DNA of 64,000 bases from Chamaelirium japonicum (taxonomy: Eukaryota > Streptophyta > Magnoliopsida > Liliales > Melanthiaceae), in assembly GCA_947650365.1 (NCBI GenBank), contig OX393553.1:68200216-68264215 (forward strand), given 5' to 3'. Below, one piece after another: positions 22,201-35,794 of this stretch. Position 1 is the first letter of the stretch. Each line of letters begins with the position of its first letter. The notes beneath the pieces were generated by a model, which was not told the origin of the DNA, searched no databases, and saw only the letters and a program-made list of their open reading frames with translations. The position numbers and the translations under genes are program-made.

Positions 22201-25200
22201 GCAAGTTTAAAAAGTAGCGTGCATCAAATTTTAATAGAAAATAGGTCTATGAGTGCTTGCTAGGGTTACCGATAGACTAAATATGACAAATAAGATGATT
22301 AGGCATATCTGGGACTTCAACTAGAGATGAAACGGAGGTGTATATGGCTGCGATGCGGAGCGTAAGCGGTGGAAATAAATGGAAAATGATGCGGGAGCGG
22401 AGAAAAGATGAAATAAAGGATAGATAATGCCTGAGATTTCCGTCGTGGGTCGATACGAGAATGCGCTGATGCGCTGATGATCCCACTCAGGAAGCAAGGC
22501 CAGATGTCGATTGTTCGGGTTGGGCGGGTCGGGTTCGGGTCAGACCCGCCCAAATCCCACCCCTATATACTAGTCACTAGTTAGTATAAAAAAAAACTTG
22601 AAACAACCTTATTATTGTCTTTTATGATTCATCTAGGGTTATCCAAGATTCATACAACCTAAATTCAAAGGGTTTAACATATCAAATGATTACATCAACT
22701 CTTTCTCAACAATACTATCATTTTCATCTAATGGGTCTATGTCGGGGAAGCTTCCATCATGAACTCTCCCCACTAACTTTATGTCTATATCTTCCTCTTT
22801 TGGAGTCCATATATGATCGTTTTGCCTTCAGCTCTATCTTTACCTGTTCCTAAATGAAGGTTGACCTTTACAATTATGAGACAAATTACTGATAAAAAGA
22901 CGTGCCCTATGTTTAGTTTTAGCATTAAGTTATAGTTCTTTTAATATATGCTATTCCATCTGGGCGTACGCCTAACCAGTTAGGGCGCAAAAGGCGAGCC
23001 CTAGGCACCCGGGGCATGCGTCCAGCCAGTTAGGCGTAATCCCAGATGGATTCCTGTCCCAGATTGCTCACCCTGGGGCATTTTGGGTGAGCCTTGCGGC
23101 CTCGCGCCGAGCGTGTTTTTAAAACACTGGTCATATATATGCATTTTGAACAACATTTTTTGTATGATTCTTGTTTTTGGTCTTTCATCTACAAGAGTAA
23201 GCTATTTATGCTTCACTGTTTAGTTCGATCATTCGAAATGATCTGTCCTCATATTTGCTAAATGTAAATTTTCTGATTATGCTTCACGAGTATTCGGCAA
23301 GTATCCTATTACTGAGTTCCATAGATTTCTCATTTGCACTCTAATAATTTCTGTCATATGTGCTAAGTGTAAACTTCCTGATTATGATTCATGAGTATTC
23401 GGCAAGTATCCTACTACTGAATTCCATAGATGTCCCAGTTGTACTCTTCGGAGATACTCTTGGTATCTGCTGAGCAACTGCTCCAAACCTTGTTGTTCTT
23501 CTTATAGAAACTGCATTTGATTGATTGGGATTCTTGTGGTTTATTTTCCACATAACCATAACCATAGCCATAACCATGGTGTGTATCAGTAAAAAATTCT
23601 CTTTGCTCATACATAAAGCTGTTTTTTTCTTTTATCAGATAAATAGGATAACCTTCTAACTCTGATTTTAATTTGGTTCTTTTGGCATCTATTGATTGTG
23701 AGAACATCTGTACATGATCTGCATCTTCAATTCTTTTTAGTTTTTATCCACTTCAAATGTTTGGAGAAGACTTGTTAGATGAGGAGGAATCAATAGATAT
23801 GCATTATATATTTCATTTCTGCAGTTCACACCTGCAGTTCGAATCTCTTAAATGTTTTTGTTTGTTTGTTGCAGAGAAGCCTGTCATCCTTGGAGCTGCC
23901 AAGGGCTGTTTCTGTTGCAAATGGGGCATCTTTACATAATTCAGTTGGTTCAGTGTCCTCAGTTAATAACTCCGAGATGGTAAATGGGGTTAGCTACGGT
24001 GAGACTTCTAGTGCTTCAGAATATGGTGGGAGACTCAAGCACAAGGTTCATGACCCTGCTCGCGATATCTCAATCCAAGTCTTGGAGAAATTTTCACTTG
24101 TTACCAAGTTTGCCCGTGAGACAACCTCACATCTCTTCCGTGAAAGTCATAATAATGACTTTACTCCCTATGAAAAAAAGCAGTATGATAATTCTGGTTC
24201 ACTTAATGTAACTGTTAGTGGGTCCAAGGAGACACAAACAACTTCCGATGAAATACTTGGGGTCTCAGATCCATTGGAGGTAATTAGTTATCTCAATTAA
24301 CCTACTTTAAAACGTTTACTTACTCTGGTAAAACTGTAAAAGTCATTGTTATGGCACAATGTTAGAATAAAAAACGCTTTTTAACTTAATTTTTTGACAC
24401 TTCTCTTTGACAATTTTATGTATCCTTGAAATTAATATCTGTAGTGTTTAAATGTATGAGTTATTCTAGTGGGGATCGAACTTTAGACGAAGAAGATGTA
24501 GCACTTTTAAAATTTAACTGGTAGAAGTAGAACCATTCAATAACTTACTACCATTATTCATTTGATATCTCTTAGATGACTATTTGTACAATACAACATA
24601 CAAACTCACTTGTCTTTGGGCAGTTTGAGATTATCTCTTTCTGTTTCAGTATACCAGATCATGATATCTGGTTATCAAAATATGGTCTCCACTGGTTTTG
24701 ATGTCAGAATTCTTTTTTTAGAAAATTGTCATTTTGTTACCCTTTTCAATTGTTACCGTGACACTACCAAACTCACTTGTAACTTAATTAGTATTATATC
24801 TATCCATTTTTTGGTTTTTATGTAAGTGATATCGCTTTCCTTTTCGGTATAACTACCACCCTATACACCTATCAGTGCTAGCTAGGAATGTTAATCAAAT
24901 GCTTTATTTTGGCGGTTCGTGGCGTGGGGATTGCAAGGTTGACAACCAGCTGTAAAAGAGTGCTAAATTAGATCTTGATTTAGTCCTTTGTGCAAACAGA
25001 TCTTGATGCGTAAGCCTTGCGATTCTTGTGAACATTGGTATTTTGGCACCTTGAATGCACATGCATCAGACATGGTAAAATATAGGAGGAAGATATTAAA
25101 AGTAACCAAGGAGGAAATGGATTATAGAGGATGTGGTGCCGAGCGATGATATTGATGCAGTGTCGTATGTCATTTTCATTAATTTATTTATCACTTTACT

Positions 25201-28200
25201 GCATTTTATCAATGTTTCTTAATTTATCAGCTGTAACATGTCTAGATGCGGGGGACATTACATTTGCACTTTGGATTAGCTTCTGGTTGTGTCCGGGCTA
25301 ATTCGGGTGTGCATAACTTAAACTAAAATATGTTAAATAGGCTAGGTTGGGGTAACCAACGATAGAGTAGCGTGATATGTCAGTTACTGTCATTAATTTA
25401 TTTGTCACTATACTACATTTTAGTTGATGTAATTTTACTTAATTTATCAGTTGTAAGAAGTCTAGATTTGGGGAATGTCATGTCCACATTTGCACTTGGG
25501 GCTAGCTTTCGGTTCAATCTAGCATAATTCAGGTGCATAACATAAGCTACAATTAGTAAATAGGCTAAGCTGGAGTGCCCGGCGGTAGAAAGTAGATTTG
25601 ATCCGACGGCTAAAAGGGCACAACTTAAAGAGAGGGCAGGCAGATGTTGTGACCTGTGGGACAACTGGCCCTCAAAGTGGTTTATTGGGTGTGGAAAACA
25701 GAAGAAAGAAGGCACATTACTGTACTTCTTTCCCTACCCACGAGGATCATGCATACAGGATCCCTTTTCAGCATGACACCCCCCTTCTCATTTTCCATAT
25801 GAAATTCTGCTCCTCTTGCGGATCTAATTACTTCCCTCGCTTCGTTCTTAAAACCGTGCCCCTTCCTCTTTTATCTCGAGATTTTAGCCGTGATGCTTGT
25901 CCCATTAACCATAAAAAGAGAAACTCTTGAAGATATCAGTTTTGTTGGTGGCGTGGTGGACGGGGTTCTTTCTTCCCTTTTTCTTCAAGATCCGTAAATA
26001 AATTCTCTTTTCTTTTCTTTTTCTTTTTCTTTTGTTGGTGTTGTTTGGAGGTGGTAGATGGTGCCTGGTGGTGAGGGTAATAAAAATCTAGTTATGAAAC
26101 CAATAAAATAGTACGAGTCATGCATGGAAATCCACACATAAAATATTTGCTCTGATACTCATACGAAATGGTGAACACGGATTCGACTCTTCATGATATG
26201 CTTATATTTTGATAGAACTCGCCCTTGAGTTCTATGGTGTCGGACTAGGAGTTGCATTTGTTAGGATTAGAGGCTTAGATTCCGAATCTGGTGATGGAAA
26301 TCCAGCAATGGTCGAATGGATGACATCATTGACATGTCACATGACTCACATGTTAATCATCTACTAGTTCTCACACAAAGTTTACATGAGTAGATATGGA
26401 ACTGCGGGCATGAAAAGGCACGCTGTGAGCATTAGGTGGGGCATGAAGGTGCACTCACATATGATGGTGAAGAAAGATGTGTCTTTGTCAGGCAGTGAGG
26501 TAGCTCGAGTGATTGCGTGCTCAAGCTCAGGTAGCAATAAAGGATCCCTCGATCAACTTGTGCAAGGACGAGTTATGCTATGATAAAGTCTATTACTAGA
26601 GCAATGACAACTTGGGTAATCCCATCATGAATAGCATTAATTTGCTCCCCGTGAACTATATCATATGTGTTATCGCATTGCCGGTTCTCATTTTTGTTGG
26701 CTTTATTTGTTTTTGCTAGTTTGTGAGAAATTACATGTAATATGTTTTGTTGGGTTGTCATTGCGCTCGCATTACCGAAGATCAATCAAGTACATTACAT
26801 CGAAGCCAAAGCTCATCTGATGACCTGACAGTCCATCACACGGCTCTAGATTTTTGGTTGAGTGGCGTGAGAGGGGTAGGATTTACAAGGGTCTTTTAGG
26901 GTTTCCATCGTATCGATTTGCGTGAGATTTTATCGTTTTCATCGTGACACGCTTTTCGAGTTTCGATGCGATTCTGAAAATGAATTTCTTGTGTTTTGAT
27001 TTTGAAAAATAAAATATTTTCGTGGCTTAAAAAATGAATTTTTTTTGTTGAAATTTCGGTCTCGTAGAGGTTCAATACTTAAAATTTTTAAACTAGCAGT
27101 CGAACAAGTGTTGGGATTCGGTGTCTAGCAGTCCGAAAAGTTTTTTGGACTCCTAGTGAGTCAGTTCTGATCCTCTTAAGTTGTTCGACAGCTTAGGTCA
27201 CCTTTGTGCAAGGCATCCAAACAGTTATTCGAACTGCGTTGACTCAGTTTTTTCATGAGACTATGGTTCAAACAGCCATTCAGACTACCTGATTTAAAGC
27301 CGTTCGAACAGTTTTCAAACCACATCAATCCTGGTGCGGGCTAAACCGGCTTCTTGACTTTTTTTTACTTATTTGGGTGAGTTTATTCTCGCTTAAATAG
27401 GGTGAATTCGAGCTAGGACCAGCGAGCTACCCTAGGTATTTAATGCCCTTTCCCCATTGGGTTGGTGTGGATGTTTAGAGGGGAAAGAGGAGAAACCCTT
27501 TGCTTGGAGTTCAAGATCTCTTGGATTTCATCTCTAGTGGGGACATCGGGCGATTGGTTTGGAGGAGGACAACCCAAGCACTGGGGCTTTGGCTTGGAGG
27601 CACTTCGTAGACATTAGGCTTACCCAATTGGCCCCCGTTTATTTTTTCACTTATTTAGTAGGCTTTATTTGTTAATTTTTGGATTAGTTAATAGTCTAAT
27701 TTTTGTTTCTTGTAAGCCCATGTTATAAGAGCCCGTTTTGGTACTTTTTTTAGCCCATTAGCTATTAGGGTTATTGGAGAGAGTTATTTAAATGCTTATA
27801 GCTGTCATCTTCATTAGACAATGATGAAATAAAAATTATGAGTTTTCTCTTGGATTTTTGGCCAAGAGAAAATTCATAATTTTGAGGGGAGAGACATCGG
27901 GATTTGAGCTAGGATCTTCGTTGAGTTGCTTTCTTGTGACCATCTTTTTCTTCTCACCATCATCATCATCGTCTTGGAGCATCACCATCAATGACATCAT
28001 CACCATCAACACCGTCGGCTGCCCAAATCCTTTTCGCTCCGTCCTCGTGCTCGGGGTCTAATTACACGGTCACCAACTGTTCGTGTGTCCTGCGATCGCC
28101 AGTCATCCGTGTGCCCGGCCTCGCACCCCTCGGCTTCCAACTGTCAGTGTGCCCGGCTCGCACCCCGTGGCCTCAGCTATTTGTGCACCTTTTTTTGATA

Positions 28201-29274
28201 AATCATTATTGAAAACTTAGATCCATATTTCGTTGAATTTATCACTGCTTTGTTTGGATAGTACTATGAACACTACATGAACCTGTGACCATTCTCCGTT
28301 TTACTTTGAGCTGATAATAATGGTTGAAATCCTTTAGAGGATTGTAGACCTGATCTTGATTGTCAGACTGCCCAAGCCTCAGGAGTTTCTTAACTCCCAA
28401 ATGGTCGTATCTTTTTAAGCTTCTGAAAAGTCTGGCCTCATTGCCTATACGTATCTATTTCTCATAAATACCAATCCTCTTGTATTTCTTCTAACTTAGA
28501 AGACTGAAGTAAATCATGAGTTTTTTATTTTGAATTATTAAAATCAATAATCTTCCTTAAAACTCAATTTCATCCATTTGCATGAGTGTCTCGCATCATT
28601 TTTGGTATCAGAGCATGGTTAGGCTTAGGGAATGCATTTATCTGCTTGATCATAATCCTACATTCCATAATGTCATCCGTATCATATAGCATAGGGTCAT
28701 CATTGTATACAAGCTCGAAGTGGGATTGAGTACCCGTCAAACATGGGTACCCCAGATCAGAAGCCTATCCTAGAAGCGTTATCTGGCCCGATCACCTAAC
28801 TAACTAAGATGGAGACTAGGTGGCAGTGACACGAGCAAAGGGCCGATACTTGAGCACGCGTGGAGGTTTTAGAGGCAGCTCGCCATGGGTGTCGTCAACA
28901 AGAGGACGACGATGAGTCTCACCATGGAGATCAGGGAAGAGGTCGAGGTCAAGGTCAAGGAAGAATCATTGGGAACCAACTGTCACCTCCACCCTGGCAA
29001 GAGGAGCGTTACAACTATCAAGATCGCGATGAAAAAGTGATACAAGGTGTTAAAGTCGAAGCACCAAGCTTTGACGGACCCCTTGTTCCTATAATTTACA
29101 TCGATTAAGTAGCGATCATGGAACACTACTTTGACTGGTACGACTATAGGCGCAAAAAGATGGTTTGTCTTATACCGCACAATAGCATGAGAGAGAGAGA
29201 GACTTACCGAACAGAGTACCGCACAACATGAGAGAGAAAGAAAGAGAAAAATAAAGAGAGACGTACATCACAAC

Positions 29275-29348
<74 letters not shown>

Positions 29349-32300
29349 CCTGGTGAGTAGGAGATGGGCACAGGACGGGCCGGGGGAAAATTTGGTTCTT
29401 GAATTCCAATTAATTCTCCATACTCGGTGTTTCTCTGGATGTCACATGATTTACATCAAATAATTAAGGGATCCATCAAATATATCTATAAAGATAACTG
29501 TATGAGAATTTACATCGATTATTGCTTGAACCGTACGAGCATGGTGCACTACTATTGACTCTCTCAAGGGCAAAAAATCGTAAAAGAATTTAAACTTTTG
29601 GCTAGGAAAAATCTAAAAGAATTTTAATAGTTGTCTAAAAATTAATGTGATGATGTCTAGAATAAGAGTAAACAAAGACCCCATGACTAATGACTTGTAT
29701 CGTATCCTGTTTTGCTTTTGCATTATTCACTACAAATTGATTAGGTCAGCCATTTAGTATTTTATAGCCCTTTGTGAGACTAGGTGATAGTATGGCTGGC
29801 CATTGGCATGTTGATTTGGGCCTGCTCAGTATGAATGGCTCTTTTTAGCCCTTATCTGGAGCTCATTACTGGAGGTTCAGTTATTTTTGGTATTGCCATC
29901 TTTAAAAATATATGCAGTTTTTCCTCAAGTAGAAGCTGTTAGTTTTTACTTTTAGATGAAATATCGAACTTCCTTCTTCTGTGATCTCCTACTGTCTTAT
30001 AACTGGTACCTATGGTCTAAAATCAACTGGAGTTCATGTTGAACCTTATTTGAGTAGTAGTCATTATCACATGTTAGGCAAGTCCAAGTCATGTGACAAT
30101 TTATAAGTTAAGAAATACCAAGATTAACCCGTTGGATCATTTGTTTCGTATTGGCAGTGTGCAGGTTGTAGCAAATCAAGAGGCTGAATGAGACCATAGA
30201 CTAGTAGGGCCAATTCTGTTGAATCTTTTACAATTTTGTCGCTATTTTGATTTACTTTTTTGGTTCCAATCCCAGCCCCTGCTTTTTGGGCCTTAAATCA
30301 ACCTCTAAGCTTCAATAGACCTGGATATTGTTGCAGATTCCTTTCCCTTGTCTTTGCCCGCACCTTTTATAAGATTCGGGACTACTATGATTCTCGATAT
30401 GTTGAATATGTCAATTAAAAGAAAATCACGTAATATATACAACCACAAAACAACACAGAATGTATTGTTTGGGTTGACGAATGTGATGAATGATTCTTAA
30501 TTTTTCTGGCTGAAAATGAATATAAATAATTGTGGAAATTAAAAAAAAATTCAGCAAGATTTGATGACCCTGATGATGTCATACCATCTTTGGTTCCAAC
30601 TGCTATTCTCTATTGCATGAATTTCCCATCAATAATGAGTTAAACCCTTCACTCTTGCTTCTAGGCGAGGATTTTAGCCATTTTAGGTATATAATCTCTA
30701 TTGTCTTGTTATGAACTTCCGATGGGATATAGTTCTTATTAGGGGCTTCACTCATATACTGAATTACAATTGGTTGGGAGTGTCAAGAGAATCTTGAACT
30801 GCTATATAGATAATTAACCTTTTGGCACTTGAATTTACATCATGATTCATTTATTTCGTATTTTCTTGCTAATATGTGATAATTTTTGCATATATTGAAG
30901 GACCAATAAGTTATTTCAGTTCAATAGTTTGATTGATATCAATATTTTTGGCAGTCTGATAAATTACCGCTAGTATGGGGAAAGCAAAGACAACCTCCTT
31001 TGAGTCTCAATGAGGTTAGTAGTTTATATCCTTTATTGCATACTTCTGTATACTATCATGTGTGTGTGTGTCATTTCTACTCCATTATGGTTGTCTTGCA
31101 TTAGTAATAGGAAATCATCCTTTAGGAGTCGTTTTCCTTTTAATTGATAGCCATTAACATTGAAAAGTTCTAATAAGCTTTTGTTTGAATCTCACATGAG
31201 AAAATTGTTGTTTCTATTGCTTTTGTTTAACTGCAGAAATTGCATGATTTTTTCCTGGAGAAATGCTATTCAGCCCGAAGGTTTTTCGCGATTTCGCCGG
31301 CCTGATTGACGTGGCAGTGTGCAACTAGTGTTGTTAAAGATTTTAAAATCGCTAGTGGGTTTCAGCCACCAGTTGCACGCTGCCACGTCAATCGGGCTGG
31401 TGAAATCAGGACAAACCTTCGGGCTGAATAGCATTTCTCTTTTTTCCTGCCCAGGTAGGGAACATTTCTCAACTTCTGGGTGTAGACCAACTCTATCTTT
31501 TACTTCCACATATATTTTTGGTCAAAGTCTTTGAATGTTTTGGGGTAAAAAAGCCACATGAGATATTATTCTATTTTCATATTCATAGGAAGTGTCCCAA
31601 TTATCTCCAATAGTTATTATCAAATCATGCCAATTATCTCCAATAGTTATTGATAATCCAAAAAGGAGAGAGAATGTTGGGAGTGAATGGAATGCTTCAC
31701 TCAATGGGGCAATGGCCCTATATATGGTGTACATGAGATGGGGTCATCAAAAGTGACCATACCCCAATAAAGGACTGACTAACCTATTCTAAGAGGCTAA
31801 GTATATTCATAACACCCCCTCCAGCTTAAGATGGATCATACACCAAAAGTTTTCTATGGAGATACCAAAAACGCTGAAGGTTTGTGTCTTCGTAAAGAAG
31901 TCTACATACTGCTTTGTAGAAGACACATACAGAAGCGTGTGTGCGGTCCACATGGCGATGTCGCATAAAGTTGCAATCAAGCTCGACGTGTTTCGTGCAC
32001 TAATGAAACAACGAATTGTTGGCAATCTGAATAGCACTCCGGTTGTCATAGTAGAGGGGAGTCGACGAGTTCAACTGAACACCCTTGTCACCGAGTAGAC
32101 GACGTAGCCAAACGACCTCACAGGTAGTTCGTGCTATAGCATGATACTCACCATTAGTGTTGTTGAAGAGTGAAATGACATCCTGCTATTTGCTCTTCCA
32201 AGAGATAAGCATGTCGCCTAAGAAGATGCAGAAGCCCGTGATGGATCGTCGATCAGTGGGATCGCTTGCCCAGTACACATCTAAAAGGTGCGGAGCTCTA

Positions 32301-35300
32301 AAGAGGAATAGGATGATAGCAACATGGAGCAAGTCAATGTACCTCTAAGATAGCGAAAAATCCTCAGTAATGCAATATACTGAACTGAGCGAGGAGCGCT
32401 GACAAACTGACTAACAAATCGGATGGCATGTGCAATATCCGAGCCTGTACGTATGTGCGAGAATCTGTATCGGTCCCGTGGAGACCGTAGGAAGACGATG
32501 CCGCCTGTCGTGAAGAGTCCGGCAACCTTGGGGCATTGGCTTGAGGGTCATATGGAGGGTATTGTAGGTGTAGAGAGGCCATCGGGTGTGGAGAGTCTGC
32601 ACGGCACCCTCGGTGAGTCTATTGATAAACATGAGACGTTGCCCGACTTGTAGAACCCGCCGGGTTTTGGACTATGTCATGTGAGTCCTGTTGAGAAGGT
32701 CGAAAAGAGTCCGGGTGTGGAGAGTATGTGATATGTCCTTGGTCTTGTAGCGATCATTGGAGATCAAGCTGATCTACCAAGGATCAAATCTTGGCCGATA
32801 CATATCGTACCTGTCGGTACGTACTGTGTACCGGCCTGTATAGGTCATTTCACGGGGTACCGGTCATGTACCGGCTGATACAACCGATACCAACCGGAAA
32901 GTACCAGCCGGTATGTATCGATCGACCCTTATAATGGGTTCAAAACTCATTTTAGCTTCTTTTTTTTTTGTTTCTCTTGTTGATTGAGCTTGGGGAAGAG
33001 GAATGAGGCATCTTTTAACCTTCCTAAGGCTAGATTTACTTGTTTTCGACGAATCAAAGCCTGAATCAAACTCGGGAGTGGTCAGATTTACTCTCGAATG
33101 TATCAAAAATTTGATTTTAAGAAGAAATGTATGTTTTTTTTTTCATTTGAATGATATGGATTTTGACGTTTGAGCATGCATCTAAGTAGATCCATTAATT
33201 TTGATGGATACTTGTTCTCTAAAATGGAAAATCCACATTTTTGGTGATGGGTTCATCGCCAAATTTGGGGGGTTTCAGATTTTCGTTGAATTGACTCTAA
33301 TTTTTCGTTTGAATGACATTGATTTTGTTGTTTGAGTATGGATCATTGTAGATCTATTAATTTTGATGGATCTTTGTTCTCCAAATTGGAGAATTCTTAT
33401 TTTGGCTGATGGGTTCATCGCCAAATTTAGGGAGGTTTAAAATTTTAGTTGAATTGACTCTATTTTTTTGTTCGAATGACATGGATTTTGTTGTTTAAGC
33501 ATGGATCTAAGTAGATCCATTTATTTTGATGGATCTTTGTTCTCCAAAATGGAAAATTCAACTTTTGGATGATGGGTTCATTGCCAAATTTTTGGGTTTT
33601 TCAAATTTTCATTGAATTGACTCTAATTTTTTGTTTGAATGACATGGATTATGTTTCATTTGTGTACTATGACTTGTATTTCTGACTTATGGCTTGAATT
33701 TTATGAGTTATGACTTGTGTTTTGCTTTATATGATTACTTAAATAATAGAATAATCAATAAATCAAAATAATCATCTATACCTCACTTTAATAACTTAGG
33801 AAGACCGATACGTACCAATATGTTATATACTAATGGAAACAAATATAAAAACCAACACTTTAGATTATTTTGGATTTTTTTGCATATTTTTTTATAATTT
33901 TTTGAACAAAAAAGTCTATTCACACCGATACGGACCGATACACGACCGATACCGATACATACTGCCGGTACATACCATTTTTAGGGCCGACCGATACAAT
34001 GACCGATACCAATATTTTGATCATGCGCCCGATCGATAGATTACACCAGTTTTGGGACTTTTGTGGTCCTTGTCTAGACTTTTGAATGCTTTGGGAGGCC
34101 AGTGGACATGAAGAGTTGACCTGGGCACCCTTGGTCAATCTCTTGAGGTCGAATGGATCCCTATGGGCCAAGTTATTAGACTGCCTGATGTGTCCCATCT
34201 AGTGTTTTCAGAGGTGGGGGCGTAAGGCGGGGGCGTATTGCCGGCTGTGGGTAAGCCCCACGAATTTTTATTTTTTTAATTTAAAAAATATATAAAAATA
34301 AAAAATATTATATAAAATAGTGAAAATAGATTAAAAACAAACAAAATAAAAAATACTATGAGCAAACAAAGCATTTATGCATGCAAACATGATTGGTAAA
34401 TCTCAAATATATAGAAACCGATAATAAAAATGAACTTGTCATTGTCTTTCAATATCATTTAAGATCTAATTCTAAATTTCAAACCAAAATTCAAACTATG
34501 TATGTTTATATTCCATAGATTCTATCGTTCCATACATGATATAGAACCAATTTATTACAACTTTAGTTCCCAAAAATATCATAATCGTCATCCAAGAAAG
34601 TAGGGCGCATATAAAAAGTTCATGCGGTGGCAATCAAATCATTTTTATTCAACTATACAGATAAACTCCAGTAGGGCATAAGCCTAGGCCATTGGGGCGT
34701 AAAAGGCATGCTCGGATGTTCGGGGCGTACGCCCCAGTGGTTCAGACGTAAGCCCCACAGGAAAAAAAGCCCCAGATTGAACCGTCCCTGGCGTTTTAGG
34801 ACTGCCTCGTCCTGGGGGGTACGCCCAGGGTGCGTTTTTTAAAACACTTGTCTCATCCACCCTCGGGGAGGTTGCTTTGATGCCTCGTTCCTGTCGTTTG
34901 TTTGTCCTCATGGGTGATGAGAGGGTGGATATTTTATGCACCACAGATGATATGGTGCTAGTTGATGAGACAACGAAAGAGTAAAATGCTAAATTGAACT
35001 TACAAAGGAAAAATAAGTTAAAAAATTAGTTAGACGAAAATAGATTAAAAGGAGTGCAATGTCCATGGAAAATAGTAATGATAATTAATCATTTTTCATT
35101 TGTGATCGCCATAGTTCTCAAGGTGAGCACCTTGACAATGCCTAGTCGATAAGGCTATTCGGAGGTGCCCACACAATGGGCGCCTTGACAGTTTGTATAA
35201 GGCTTGCACCTAGGCACGCCTAGATGCGCCTAGGCACCTTAGAAAATGAGTGCACCTTTCATATTTTAGTGAGAAGACTGACAGGCTAATCCCCAGTCCT

Positions 35301-35696
35301 CTCACAGTTGATGTAGTTGATGTTGTATTTGATTAGAGTCATTGCAATTGTAACTATCACGTAATTTGTTTAGTTAATGTTGTACTTTAAGGCAATACTT
35401 TCCAGTACATAAAACATTGGAATTTTATATTGTTCTACATCTTGCTGCAGTAAATTGATCGTAAGTTGAATTATTTTGACTACATGTAGTGCAAAATATA
35501 GCTGATATTCGAAATATATAATATAATTGCAAGTATATATATGTATTTTAATCAGTATATATAGGCATCATTGGATTTCGTTCAATAAGCCATGAAGCAT
35601 ATACCTGACTCATATATAGATATACATACTTAATCTTAAATTACATAATAAAATATTTAATAGGCCATGAAACATATACCCATGAAGAATTAGATT

Positions 35697-35794
<98 letters not shown>

